DNA of 64,000 nucleotides. It comes from Rosettibacter primus. GTDB lineage: Bacteria > Bacteroidota > Ignavibacteria > Ignavibacteriales > Melioribacteraceae. The notes beneath the pieces were generated by a model. That model had not been told where the DNA came from. It made no database searches and saw nothing but the letters and a program-made list of their open reading frames with translations. Below, in pieces: positions 47,282 through 56,600 of the stretch. The translations under genes were made by a program, and so were the position numbers. Position 1 is the first letter of the stretch; each line of letters opens with the position of its first letter. Location: the NCBI RefSeq assembly GCF_036860675.1, contig NZ_JAYKGK010000001.1, positions 310,001-374,000 on the forward strand, read 5' to 3'.

Positions 47282-48078
47282 TCTTGATTATAACTTTTTG
47301 CATATAAATTTTTTGCAATTATACCTGCTAATGATACTGCTATTCTTCTTGGAATAAATCTAACCATAACACTAACAATTTTATTTTGCATTCCATCAAC
47401 TACCGAAGGCTTTTTACCAAGAGCATACAAAGCAGTTTTAACAACATCTGAAGCTTCTCTTGGTATTGGACCAACTCCAATCTTTGCTATCCTTTGAAAT
47501 TCAGTATTTGTTCCTCCGGGATTAAGTGCAAGAACATCAATATTATATTTTTTCAATTCCCACCACAAGGCTTCGCCAAGATAAAGGTTAAAAGCTTTTG
47601 TAGCAGAGTATGTTGCCATCATCGGAGTAGGTTGAAATGCAACTGTACTTCCAAGAAATATTATTGCTCCCTTTCTTCTTTGAATCATATATGGTAAGAA
47701 ATAATGTGTTAAAACTGCAGGTGCAAGACAATTTACTTTTATCATATCTATTTCTTTTGCAGTTTCGCAATTAATAAATTCACCTGTTGAACCAAAGCCG
47801 GCATTGTTTATTAATATTCCAATTTCTTTATCCTTTGTAATATTTTTTAATTCATCAATGTAATTATCAGTTGAAAGGTCAATCGGAATTATAATAGATT
47901 CTGTGTTATATTTTTCTTTTAATAAATTTGACAACTCTAACAATCTATATTTTCTTCTTGCAATAAGAATTAATTTCATTCCAAACTTAGCTAATTGTTT
48001 TGCGAATTCTTCTCCGATACCTGAAGATGCACCTGTTATTAAAGCCCACTCACCATATTTGTTAATAAAATTTTCCAT
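47278..48078 (-). CDS. Short-chain dehydrogenase/reductase (DltE/YqjQ-like)
   Basis: This 266-residue classical SDR has GASSGIGEEFAKQLAKFG (residues 17-34), the NNAGFG strand (about 90) and the catalytic YSATKAFN (about 157). The C-terminal part, PGGTNTEFQRIA and PREASDVVKTALYALGKK, fits the acyl-chain or ketone-handling SDRs annotated as DltE or 17-beta-HSD-like. It prefers NADP by the RRK after strand 2 (LIARRKYRL). Its substrate is unknown. AGGTG precedes the ATG. It is divergent from the cupin gene. Confidence 0.85.
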   Translation of the reverse strand: MENFINKYGEWALITGASSGIGEEFAKQLAKFGMKLILIARRKYRLLELSNLLKEKYNTESIIIPIDLSTDNYIDELKNITKDKEIGILINNAGFGSTGEFINCETAKEIDMIKVNCLAPAVLTHYFLPYMIQRRKGAIIFLGSTVAFQPTPMMATYSATKAFNLYLGEALWWELKKYNIDVLALNPGGTNTEFQRIAKIGVGPIPREASDVVKTALYALGKKPSVVDGMQNKIVSVMVRFIPRRIAVSLAGIIAKNLYAKSYNQD

Positions 48079-48172
48079 TTAAACACCTAAAAAATTTTTG
48101 AAATAAAAATAGATAATTTTTTTGTATTAAAGTTTTCTGAATTAATTTTAAATGTAAAAAAAGAGGAATAGT

Positions 48173-48523
48173 ATGAAAATAGTCAATATTAAAGATGTTG
48201 AAAAGAAAAAAGTATTAATGGAAGGTGCTTTTAACGCTTTCAAACAGATTCCAATTTCGAAAGCAGATGGGACCCCAAATTTTTCTATGAGAGTTTTTAC
48301 AATTGAACCCAATGGATATACTCCGTATCACAATCATAATTATGAACAATTAAATTATATAATAGATGGGGAAGGAATTTTAATCAACGAAAAAGGTGAA
48401 GAAATATCTTTAAAAACTGGCGATTTCGTTCTAATAATGCCAGATGAAATGCATCAATATAAAAATAAATTATCAGACAAAAATTTTGTTTTTATCTGTT
48501 GTGTTCCCAAAGAATATGAATAA
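48173..48523 (+). CDS. Small cupin protein
   Basis: This 116-residue single-domain cupin has metal-site residues HNHNYEQLNYIIDGEG (two His and a Glu, about residues 60-75) and the second motif GDFVLIMPDEMHQYKN (third His, about 101). It binds a divalent metal, but the family is too broad to give a reaction. AGAGGA precedes the ATG. Its stop lies 3 bp from that of the convergent microcompartment gene, so no terminator hairpin fits between them. Confidence 0.85.
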   Translation: MKIVNIKDVEKKKVLMEGAFNAFKQIPISKADGTPNFSMRVFTIEPNGYTPYHNHNYEQLNYIIDGEGILINEKGEEISLKTGDFVLIMPDEMHQYKNKLSDKNFVFICCVPKEYE

Positions 48524-48526
48524 TTA

Positions 48527-49078
48527 TTAAATCATTTCAGTAAGTAATTCTGGTCTTGGCTTGGGTATAACAACTTTATTAACAAGTAATCCTCGATCAG
48601 AAATTACTTTTGCCCCAGCATCAACAGCACTTCGAACTGCAGCTACATCTCCTGTTAAAGTGCAAAATGCTTTTCCACCTAATGCCATTGCAAGACGTAT
48701 TTCAATAATTTTAACATTTGCTGTTTTAATAGCAGCATCTGCTCCCTCTATCAGCGATGCAACCGAATATGATTCAAGAATTCCAAGTGCTTCTAACATA
48801 TCAATATGAGTATGTCCAGACAACGCAGGAAAAATATCTTTATGAACATTTGGAATGACGAATGAATCAATAACAGCAAAGTCAATTTGATTGACAGCAC
48901 TATCTACTGCAGATTGAACTTCTGCTACCTCACCACCAATCATTACCATATATTTTCCCGAACAAATTGTTCGTGATAAAATTAATTCTACATGAGATGT
49001 TTTTAACATTATATCAGCAGCCTGCATTCCAGCTGCGATGCTTGTAAGTTCTACTAAACCAATTGAATTCATTTCCAT
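48527..49078 (-). CDS. pduT: Bacterial microcompartment shell protein, tandem-domain (PduT-like BMC-T)
   Basis: This 183-residue protein consists of two BMC domains in tandem: residues 4-85 (SIGLVELTSIAAGMQAADIML, YMVMIGGEVAEVQSAVDSAV) and 95-180 (ALGILESYSVASLIEGADAAI, AFCTLTGDVAAVRSAVDAG). C39 in SRTICSGKY lies at the position of the PduT pore cysteine that holds a 4Fe-4S cluster. It forms trimers in the shell and may pass electrons to PduS. The PduS-like gene is 16 bp upstream. No hexamer, pentamer or core enzyme gene of a microcompartment occurs in the window, so this is a satellite pair. Confidence 0.88.
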   Translation of the reverse strand: MEMNSIGLVELTSIAAGMQAADIMLKTSHVELILSRTICSGKYMVMIGGEVAEVQSAVDSAVNQIDFAVIDSFVIPNVHKDIFPALSGHTHIDMLEALGILESYSVASLIEGADAAIKTANVKIIEIRLAMALGGKAFCTLTGDVAAVRSAVDAGAKVISDRGLLVNKVVIPKPRPELLTEMI

Positions 49079-49094
49079 AATCTTCTGACCAATT

Positions 49095-50411
49095 TTAATT
49101 AGATGAAATTATAACATATTCTTGATTTACTTCTAAAATTTTTCCTGAAATTGAAGCATGAATTTTAGCACCCAATTTATTTTCTTCAACATTTCCAATT
49201 AAATCACCTTTGTTTACTATATCTCCTACCTTAACTACTGGCGTTGCAGAAATACCTGCATGCTGTTTCATTAATATTTTTACTTGTTTTACTTTAGGCT
49301 TCTCTCGATTAAAAGGTGTATGATGATTGTAATTTAATAAATCTAATTTTTTCATCAGCATATTAATTGGAACTCTTCTTCCATCTTTCATTGGGTGAAC
49401 TTTAACAGGCTTTTTCTGTTCATATTTTATTCCTGCATTTCTCATAAATTCCTTACCTTGATTACATGCTTCTCTTGGATATAAATCTTCAGGACATGCG
49501 TAAAGAGAACATAAACCACAAGAGCAACATAAATCAGCATATTGATTCCACACTTCTTTTCCTGTTGTTGTGAAAGCAAGAGAACGCATAACTTTATGAG
49601 GTTGAACATCATAGCCTAACAAATATCTTGGACAAAATTCTGTACAATAACTGCATTGGTCACATGCAGATTTTCCTATTCGATTCATATCATGAACAGG
49701 CCGTGACATTCTTTTTATCAAATAATGTTCTTTTGGTAATATTATTAATCCAGCTGTAGTTTTAGTAACAACATCATCAAGATTGAAAGTGAGACTACCC
49801 ATTAAAATTCCGCTGACAAAAATTCCATATTCATCAACTGTTGTTCCTCCGACAAAATCGATTAATTCTTTAAATGAAGTCCCAATTGGTACAAAAAAAG
49901 TTGATGGATTTTTTACAGCTCCAGATACACAAACCATTTTTTCTGTAACAGGTATATCATTTATAGCATTATTAATATTATAAAATGTTTCAACATTATT
50001 AACTACGCAACCGACATCTAAAGGTAATCCTCGTGGAGGGATTAATCTTTTAGTTGCAGCATAGACCAGTTCATATTCATCACCAGCTGGGTAAAAATCT
50101 CCAAGCAAACACAATTCAATTTTTTTATTTGATAAATTTCTTTTTATTGAATCAATAGCCTCAACATTTTTTTCTTTAATTCCAAAAAAAGATTTTACAG
50201 CAGAAATTTTGTTCATCATAATTTCAACACCATTTAATATCTCAGGTGCAAAGTTAACCATTAATTCATAATCTTTATGTACCAGAGGTTCACACTCGGC
50301 TCCATTAACCAATAAATATTCAACTTTAGATTTTGCTTTTATGTGTGTCGGAAAGCCTGCACCACCGGCTCCCACTACTCCAGCATTAAATATTTTTTCA
50401 ACAATATCCAT
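49095..50411 (-). CDS. pduS: PduS-like iron-sulfur flavoprotein (cobalamin reductase type)
   Basis: This 438-residue protein has the RnfC/NuoF-like N-terminal half (GVVGAGGAGFPTHIK at residues 11-25; VNGAECEPL; YAATKRLIPPRGLPLDVGCVVNNVET) and an SLBB segment (about 170-225). Two 4Fe-4S motifs follow: CDQCSYCTEFC (about 248) and CCSCGLCSLYAC (about 290). The C-terminal part resembles a barrel-sandwich/biotinyl-like domain (ATPVVKVGDIVNKGDLIG). PduS reduces cobalamin for diol dehydratase and binds PduT. Its start overlaps the phosphatase stop by one base (TAATG), and the PduT-like gene follows. RnfC is the alternative, but no rnf genes are near. Confidence 0.87.
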   Translation of the reverse strand: MDIVEKIFNAGVVGAGGAGFPTHIKAKSKVEYLLVNGAECEPLVHKDYELMVNFAPEILNGVEIMMNKISAVKSFFGIKEKNVEAIDSIKRNLSNKKIELCLLGDFYPAGDEYELVYAATKRLIPPRGLPLDVGCVVNNVETFYNINNAINDIPVTEKMVCVSGAVKNPSTFFVPIGTSFKELIDFVGGTTVDEYGIFVSGILMGSLTFNLDDVVTKTTAGLIILPKEHYLIKRMSRPVHDMNRIGKSACDQCSYCTEFCPRYLLGYDVQPHKVMRSLAFTTTGKEVWNQYADLCCSCGLCSLYACPEDLYPREACNQGKEFMRNAGIKYEQKKPVKVHPMKDGRRVPINMLMKKLDLLNYNHHTPFNREKPKVKQVKILMKQHAGISATPVVKVGDIVNKGDLIGNVEENKLGAKIHASISGKILEVNQEYVIISSN

Positions 50412-51646
50412 TAATCATTCCTTTTTATGACTACAAGCGTTTTATCATCCTGATATTTGCTATCAGATGTTGTGAATTTTGTAACATCATCTAAAATAGA
50501 ATAAACAATTTCTTTAGGTGTAAAATTAGCTGTTTTTTTAATAATTTTTTCCAATCTTTTCTCATCATAAAATTCATATTTATCATTAGCTGATTCTACC
50601 ACCCCATCAGAATAAATCACAAGTATATCACCTTTATGAAAATTAATACTATCTGTTTCATATTTTGAATTTGGGGCAGGACCTAATAATGGTCCAGTGG
50701 GATGCAGATATGTGAATGAATTATTTTTTTTACTATAGAAAATAGGCGGATTTTGGCCAGCATTCGCATAAAGGAATAAACCTTTTTTGTCAGTTGAAAT
50801 TTCTCCATAAAAAAGAGAAACAAATTTGTCATCACTAAAAATTTTATTAACGAGTTGATTTAATCTAAACATCATTGGAGAAATTTTAATTTGAAAATTG
50901 CTTGCCATTCTTATTGCACCAGAGATATACATCGCTTCTGCTGCTGCTGCAAGTCCTTTTGATGCAGCATCTCCTACTACAATTCCAAGTCGTTCTTCAT
51001 CATCTCCAATCTTTAAGTAATCATAAAAATCACCTGCAACATTTTCTGCAGGAATTGTTACTCCAAATATATCATAGAAATGAAATTTGTATTCATGTTC
51101 TGGTAAAATACTTCTCTGGAGTTCTTTTGCTTTATCAATATTCTCAATTAAATTATTTCTTGATAATGTTAAATATCTTTCTCTTAGCTTAGAAGTCAAT
51201 ACTGTTGCAATTACATTGAGAGTATAACGAAGGTCGTCACCAATTTGATCACTGTTAATTGCAATTAAATATTCGTAATATTTTTTCCCATTAATATTAA
51301 TTTTCTTTCCGACACCTGAAGCAGAATACTTAAAAATTCCCTTTGCTATTAATGTAGCATCTGTTTCATCTGCAAGGATTGTTCTTACCGAAGATATTTT
51401 ATCAAATATTACATAATCTTTAATAAAAAGTTTATAATCTTTTGGAATTTTTTGCACCTTACCAGTTTGAAATAATAATCTATAAGCCTGAATTGAAGGT
51501 TCTAATTTCCATACCCTCCCACCTGAAACATTAAATTGTTCTTTGCTTACAATCTGGTCAATAACATATTTGAGTAATTCAGCATCCTCATTAAAATTAC
51601 CGGAAGCGATAGTATCAATTGTCTTAAATAATTTTTTCTGGTCCAT
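50411..51646 (-). CDS. SpoIIE/RsbU-type PP2C serine phosphatase
   Basis: This 411-residue protein has a helical and GAF-like N-terminal half (about residues 1-185) that I cannot name with certainty. The PPM phosphatase domain (about 200-408) has metal-binding aspartates in NVAGDFYDYLKIG, VVGDAASKGLAAAAEAM and LVIYSDGVVESAND. Such enzymes dephosphorylate anti-anti-sigma or STAS proteins in partner-switching pathways. No STAS or kinase gene is adjacent. It is coupled by a one-base overlap to the PduS-like gene and starts 2 bp after the M64 peptidase stop. Confidence 0.87.
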   Translation of the reverse strand: MDQKKLFKTIDTIASGNFNEDAELLKYVIDQIVSKEQFNVSGGRVWKLEPSIQAYRLLFQTGKVQKIPKDYKLFIKDYVIFDKISSVRTILADETDATLIAKGIFKYSASGVGKKININGKKYYEYLIAINSDQIGDDLRYTLNVIATVLTSKLRERYLTLSRNNLIENIDKAKELQRSILPEHEYKFHFYDIFGVTIPAENVAGDFYDYLKIGDDEERLGIVVGDAASKGLAAAAEAMYISGAIRMASNFQIKISPMMFRLNQLVNKIFSDDKFVSLFYGEISTDKKGLFLYANAGQNPPIFYSKKNNSFTYLHPTGPLLGPAPNSKYETDSINFHKGDILVIYSDGVVESANDKYEFYDEKRLEKIIKKTANFTPKEIVYSILDDVTKFTTSDSKYQDDKTLVVIKRND

Positions 51647-51648
51647 TA

Positions 51649-52917
51649 TTATTCAGAATAGAAATTAATGATGTTCTGTATTACTCTTTTGCAAACTTCA
51701 TTAAATTCATTTGAAGAAAAAGAATTCATAATACTGTTTATTGAAGGTCTATAAACACCTTTAGAAACATAACCTCCACCTTCAAAAACACCAATTTTAT
51801 TTTTATACTTTTCATTATTTGGGGTTGGAATTGGAACATTCGGTTCAATTAAATCTTTCCATTTTGATTCAAAATTTATTAGAGTAGTTAAATTAGGTTC
51901 CCAGGGTTCAACATCAAGAGGATAAAATTCTTGATAAGTATTATCATCTCCATATTCATCTCCCAATCCAGCAAGTCCATGACCAAATTCATGAATAAAA
52001 ATTTGTTTGGAGCGTTCATTATCTGAAGCCGTAATGTTATAAAAATTATAAATTCCTCCACCACCATATTTTGATGTATTTACCAAAATAAAAATCTGGT
52101 CATAAGGCGCATTGGCAGCAACATCCCTTACAGAAAAATAATCTGAGGTCATCAAATATCTTTCGCTATCAAATGTGTAAAATCTTGAATTCAATAAAGT
52201 AGAAATCCATATTTCTTTACCTGGAATATCTGTTCCGCTTTGAACTGATGGTGCTTCAACTCCCCAGATATTTATTTTATCCTTATTTTCTAAAAAAGGT
52301 GAATACTCAAACAAATAATCAGTAAATCTTTTGCAATCATTTTTGAATTTTTCCATTTCACTTTCTGTATAACCCTCAGGAATAAAAACAATATCTAATT
52401 TTTTTGTCGGTTCTCCTGAATAATGAACTTTGAAGTTTTTATACGGTTTTAGTTTCTCTTTGATGATAAAATAATTATCGGGATTTATGACATATTCAAA
52501 TTTTTTCTCAAAGATATTTTTTTTATTTCTTCGCAGAATTTCCACCTTTATATTTTTTTTAGGAAATGGCATTATCAGCGAGCCTTCAAATGAACGCCAT
52601 ACATTTTTTGCTTCTTCAGTTGTTTGCCATTCTTGAAATAAAGTTGAAAAACCTCGCGAATAAATCAGCTTGTTTTCAGCTTCATCATAAACTTTTAACA
52701 TGTAATTGCCATAATTAAAAGTATCAATTAAATTTTTTTTAGAACCTGCCCAAAGCTGTTCTTTAACAAGTTTTTCAAAAGATATAATTTCGTTATCCTT
52801 ATTGCCGGTATGATAAAAATCAAATCTCAAAGTTTCATTTGTAAAATATTCTTCAAAATTAATTTGAGAAAATATTATTGAAGAACATAAAAAAAATAGC
52901 CAGATTAATTTTTTCAT
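51649..52917 (-). CDS. Secreted M64-family metallopeptidase
   Basis: This 422-residue protein has a signal peptide (residues 1-17, ending IIFSQ). An N-terminal beta domain (about 20-135) is followed by the peptidase domain, starting KLDIVFIPEGYTESEMEKF. The zinc site IFIHEFGHGLAGLGDEYG (about 298-315) matches the M64 pattern HExxHxxxxLxDE. The stretch VYRPSINSIMNS near the end supplies the Met-turn region. Relatives include IgA peptidases and Bacteroides surface proteases. No T9SS domain is visible, so it is probably periplasmic or exported otherwise. The gene lies 7 bp after pyrE. Confidence 0.9.
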   Translation of the reverse strand: MKKLIWLFFLCSSIIFSQINFEEYFTNETLRFDFYHTGNKDNEIISFEKLVKEQLWAGSKKNLIDTFNYGNYMLKVYDEAENKLIYSRGFSTLFQEWQTTEEAKNVWRSFEGSLIMPFPKKNIKVEILRRNKKNIFEKKFEYVINPDNYFIIKEKLKPYKNFKVHYSGEPTKKLDIVFIPEGYTESEMEKFKNDCKRFTDYLFEYSPFLENKDKINIWGVEAPSVQSGTDIPGKEIWISTLLNSRFYTFDSERYLMTSDYFSVRDVAANAPYDQIFILVNTSKYGGGGIYNFYNITASDNERSKQIFIHEFGHGLAGLGDEYGDDNTYQEFYPLDVEPWEPNLTTLINFESKWKDLIEPNVPIPTPNNEKYKNKIGVFEGGGYVSKGVYRPSINSIMNSFSSNEFNEVCKRVIQNIINFYSE

Positions 52918-52924
52918 GGTATTG

Positions 52925-53506
52925 CTACAGATTAATTTTTCTTGAACCAGGTTTTACAAGCGGGATTTTATTTTCTTTGCAAAGAGGACATTCATCAGGT
53001 AAATATGAAACAACATCTAATTGCAATGTGCTAAATTGTGGGACACCAAAATTTACTTTGTTATTACTTCTGTCTACAATATAACCCACTCCTGCAACTA
53101 TTCCCCCATTATTTCTAACAATTTCAATTACTTCGAAAACAGAACCTCCTGTTGTAACTACATCCTCGCAAATTAAATATTTTTTTCCCTCTTCGATATA
53201 GAACCCTCTCCTTAAGGTTAATGATTTATCTTCTCTTTCAGCAAAAATTGATTTTTTGTTTAATTGTCTAGCTACTTCCTGTCCAACAACTATTCCACCA
53301 ATTGCTGGTGATATAACCACATCAATATCATAATCTTTAAAGTGATTTGCTATCAATGAACAAATCAATTCATTATATTCTGGATATTGAAGAACAAGAG
53401 CACATTGAAAATATTGGTTGCTGTGTCTGCCAGAGGTTAATAAAAAATGCCCATTTAACAGGGCATTAGTTTTAAGAAAAATATCGAGAATTTGATTGTG
53501 TGTCAT
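52925..53506 (-). CDS. pyrE: Orotate phosphoribosyltransferase
   Basis: This 193-residue type I phosphoribosyltransferase has HFLLTSGRHSNQYFQCA (residues 20-36), VVISPAIGGIVVGQEVAR, the catalytic-loop region AEREDKSLTLRRGF and the PRPP motif CEDVVTTGGSVFEVIE (about 114-129). It makes OMP in pyrimidine synthesis. Its C-terminal tail CPLCKENKIPLVKPGSRK matches the long-form bacterial PyrE. Its start overlaps the pterin dehydratase stop by 4 bp (ATGA). No other pyr gene is close. Confidence 0.95.
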   Translation of the reverse strand: MTHNQILDIFLKTNALLNGHFLLTSGRHSNQYFQCALVLQYPEYNELICSLIANHFKDYDIDVVISPAIGGIVVGQEVARQLNKKSIFAEREDKSLTLRRGFYIEEGKKYLICEDVVTTGGSVFEVIEIVRNNGGIVAGVGYIVDRSNNKVNFGVPQFSTLQLDVVSYLPDECPLCKENKIPLVKPGSRKINL

Positions 53507-53787
53507 TTTACTATTTGTTCTATTTTATGAGCAAGATTAATATCGTTTTCTGTAATGCCATTAGCACTGTGTGTAAACAAAATTACTTTAACATTATTCC
53601 AACCATAAAGATACAAATCTGGATGATGGTCTAGCTTTTCTGCTTCTATTCCAATCCTTACAATAAATGAAATTGCTCCTGAAAAATTTTTAAGCTTATA
53701 TTCTTTGATAAGTTTATTATCTACAATTTCCCAACCAATTACATCATTTAATTTTTCTTTTACTTCTTCAGCTGATAATACTTTCAT
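53503..53787 (-). CDS. 4a-hydroxytetrahydrobiopterin dehydratase (PCD/DCoH family)
   Basis: This 94-residue protein has the length and pattern of pterin carbinolamine dehydratases: GWEIVDNKLIKEYKLKNF, the active-site EKLDHHPDLYLYGWNNVKV (about residues 51-69) and a C-terminal LTENDINLAHKIE-like helix. It dehydrates 4a-hydroxypterin after aromatic amino acid hydroxylation; in organisms without that enzyme the role is open. It overlaps clpC by 4 bp upstream and pyrE by 4 bp downstream. Confidence 0.92.
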   Translation of the reverse strand: MKVLSAEEVKEKLNDVIGWEIVDNKLIKEYKLKNFSGAISFIVRIGIEAEKLDHHPDLYLYGWNNVKVILFTHSANGITENDINLAHKIEQIVK

Positions 53788-56282
53788 ATAGTTTTCTTTT
53801 CTTCGCTGTCCTGTTCTTCTGTTTCAGTTGCTTTTTCAGGAACAAAGTAAAGTTCATCGGAATTCTTTTTATGTTTTACTATAATCTTATCACCTTCCTT
53901 AAAATGACCGAGCAATAATTCTTCTGCAAGAGGGTCTTCTACATATTTTTGAATTGCTCGTTTCAAAGGTCTAGCTCCAAATTTAGGATCAAAACCTTTT
54001 TCAGTTAAGAATTCAACTGCCGACTTATGCAATTCAATACTCATTTTGTTTTCACTCAGATTCTTAATCAAATCTTTCATTTCAATGTTGATAATCTTCT
54101 TAATATCTTCTTTATCAAGATTTCTGAATACTATTGCTTCATCAATTCTATTTAAGAATTCAGGATTAAACAATCGACGCATTGCATCTTCAACAGTATT
54201 TTTCAAACTTGTATATTGGTCAGCTTCAGAAGCAGTTCCAAAACCAAATCCACCTGTTGTTTTAATATCTTTTGTACCAACATTTGAAGTCATAATTATA
54301 ATTGTATTTTTGAAATCAACTCTTCTTCCTAAACTATCTGTTAAAATTCCATCATCAAGTACTTGAAGCAAAATATTAAATACATCAGGATGAGCTTTTT
54401 CAATTTCATCAAATAAAACAACAGAATATGGTTTACGACGAACTCTTTCTGTTAATTGACCACCTTCGTCGTATCCAACATATCCTGGAGGAGCCCCAAC
54501 AAGACGAGATACAGCAAATTTCTCCATATATTCACTCATATCAATTCTAATTAAAGCATCTTCGCTGTCAAATAAATATCTTGCTAATTCTTTTGCGAGT
54601 TCAGTTTTTCCTACTCCAGTAGGTCCTAAGAATATAAAAGTTCCAATTGGTTTGTTAGCTCTCTTCAATCCTGCACGAGCACGACGAATAGCTTTACATA
54701 ATTTGCTAACTGCCTCATCCTGTCCAACAATTCTTTGTTTAAGAGCTTCTTCCATATTCATTAATTTTTCTGATTCAGCCTGAACTACACGAGTAACTGG
54801 AATGCCTGTCATCATCGATACAACAGTAGCAATGTCATCTTCGGTAACATCATATATCATATCTTGAGTTTTAGCTTCCCATTCACGTTTAGCAATTTCA
54901 AGGTCTGATTGTAATTGACGTTCTTTATCTCTCAATCTTGCGGCTTCTTCATAATCCTGTTGTTTTACAACTTGCAGTTTCAGTTGTTTAATTTTTTCGA
55001 TTTCCTCTTCGAGTTTCATAATTTCTTCTGAGACTGTAAAATTACCCATATGAACACGAGCTCCAGCTTCGTCAATAACATCAATTGCCTTATCAGGTAA
55101 ATATCTATCTGTAATATATCTTTCACTTAAACGAACAGCAGCTTCAATTGCTTCTTTTGAATAGCGCACATGATGATGTTCTTCATACTTGAATTTAATA
55201 TTTTCAAGAATCTGGATAGTCTCTTCCGGACTTGGAGGATCAATCATAACTTTCTGAAATCGTCTATCGAGAGCCCCATCGGTTTCTATATATTTACGAT
55301 ATTCATCAAGAGTTGTTGCTCCAATGCACTGAATGTCACCACGAGCTAGTGCCGGTTTAAACATATTTGAAGCATCAAGTGAACCTGATGCACCACCTGC
55401 ACCAACAATTGTATGCAATTCATCTATAAACAAAATAACATCATCAGCTTTCTCCAGTTCATTCATTAAAGCTTTCATTCTTTCTTCAAACTGTCCACGA
55501 TACTTTGTTCCTGCAACTAAACCTGCAAGGTCTAATGTAACTACTCTTTTATCCTGTAAAATTCTTGGTACTTTTCTTTGAACAATCTTTAATGCAAGAC
55601 CTTCAGCTATTGCAGTTTTTCCAACTCCTGGTTCCCCAATTAAAACTGGGTTATTCTTTTTTCTTCTGCTTAAAACTTGAGCTACTCTTTCAATTTCTTT
55701 CTCTCGACCTATTACAGGGTCTAATTTACCTTCAAGAGCTAATTTTGTTAAATCTCTTCCAAAATTATCAAGAACTGGTGTTTTAGTTTTTTCTATTTTT
55801 TTAGCTGTAAATGGCTGAGGTGATGAACTAAATTTGTTAGACTCACGGCTTGCTAAAATGTTATTCAATTCAGCTCTTGCATTATCATATGTAACATTGA
55901 ATTGATGAAGTATTTGAGTTGCAATATTATCTTCATCTCTTAAAAGTGAAAGCAAAATATGTTCAGTTCCGATAACATCTGACTTATAAATTTTTGATTC
56001 TATCTGTGTAATTTTAAGAACTTTTTCTGCCTGCTTTGTAAGAGGAATATTTCCAATCGTTAATGTTCCACCAGATGATCTAACAGTATCCTCAATCGCT
56101 TTTTTAAGTTTAACAAGATCGACATCAAGATTTCTGAGAATTTTTACAGCTATACCCTGACCTTCTCGGATAATACCCAAGAGAAGATGTTCTGTGCCAA
56201 TATAATCATGACCAAGACGTAGGGCCTCTTCTCTGCTCAATCTAATTACTTCTTGAACTCTTTCTGAAAAATTTCCTTCCAT
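53784..56282 (-). CDS. clpC: ATP-dependent Clp protease ATP-binding subunit ClpC
   Basis: This 832-residue Hsp100 has two Clp N-terminal repeats (residues 3-145; EEALRLGHDYIGTEHLLLGI twice in variant form). The first AAA module has GEPGVGKTA (about 215) and FIDELHTIVGAG. A UVR-type coiled coil lies at about 425-460 (KQQDYEEAARLRDKER). The second AAA module has GPTGVGKTE (about 555), MSEYMEKFAVSRLVGAPPGYVGYDEGG and the C-terminal FDPKFGARPLKRAIQ. It unfolds substrates for ClpP. AAGGG precedes the ATG. It is the first gene of the seven-gene minus-strand block. Confidence 0.97.
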   Translation of the reverse strand: MEGNFSERVQEVIRLSREEALRLGHDYIGTEHLLLGIIREGQGIAVKILRNLDVDLVKLKKAIEDTVRSSGGTLTIGNIPLTKQAEKVLKITQIESKIYKSDVIGTEHILLSLLRDEDNIATQILHQFNVTYDNARAELNNILASRESNKFSSSPQPFTAKKIEKTKTPVLDNFGRDLTKLALEGKLDPVIGREKEIERVAQVLSRRKKNNPVLIGEPGVGKTAIAEGLALKIVQRKVPRILQDKRVVTLDLAGLVAGTKYRGQFEERMKALMNELEKADDVILFIDELHTIVGAGGASGSLDASNMFKPALARGDIQCIGATTLDEYRKYIETDGALDRRFQKVMIDPPSPEETIQILENIKFKYEEHHHVRYSKEAIEAAVRLSERYITDRYLPDKAIDVIDEAGARVHMGNFTVSEEIMKLEEEIEKIKQLKLQVVKQQDYEEAARLRDKERQLQSDLEIAKREWEAKTQDMIYDVTEDDIATVVSMMTGIPVTRVVQAESEKLMNMEEALKQRIVGQDEAVSKLCKAIRRARAGLKRANKPIGTFIFLGPTGVGKTELAKELARYLFDSEDALIRIDMSEYMEKFAVSRLVGAPPGYVGYDEGGQLTERVRRKPYSVVLFDEIEKAHPDVFNILLQVLDDGILTDSLGRRVDFKNTIIIMTSNVGTKDIKTTGGFGFGTASEADQYTSLKNTVEDAMRRLFNPEFLNRIDEAIVFRNLDKEDIKKIINIEMKDLIKNLSENKMSIELHKSAVEFLTEKGFDPKFGARPLKRAIQKYVEDPLAEELLLGHFKEGDKIIVKHKKNSDELYFVPEKATETEEQDSEEKKTI

Positions 56283-56600
56283 ATTTTTCCCTTTTATAAA
56301 ATTCTATTGCTTTAACAGAAAATCTACCTAATTAGTTTCTTAAATATAAAGATAGTAAAACCTCTTAGCAAGGAATGTAAAATGGAATACATGCAATAAA
56401 CTTCATGCCAATCAAATTGAATCATTTCATTAATTAAATTAAAAGAAAGTTTTGAAAATCCATAGAAATCTTTCATTTAATGAAACTATATAAATTATTG
56501 AAAAATTTATCAGAATAGAATTTTTATACTTAATACCGATATTTTGGTAATTGTCATATTTTATTAATATTTTGGTAATTAATTTAATGTGGAGTTAAAA
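56283..56600. promoter_or_regulatory. Divergent intergenic region clpC/floA with a 14-bp direct repeat
   Basis: The 318 bp between clpC and floA hold no convincing gene. ATATTTTGGTAATT occurs twice, at 56539-56552 and 56567-56580, 28 bp apart start to start and 20 bp before the floA start codon. This could be a binding site pair or part of the promoter. Nothing else stands out. Confidence 0.5.

Noticed and set aside
49095..50411. RnfC subunit of an Rnf complex
   Set aside because: The fold is shared, but no rnfABDGE genes are near, the two-cluster layout and length fit PduS, and a PduT-like shell gene follows directly.
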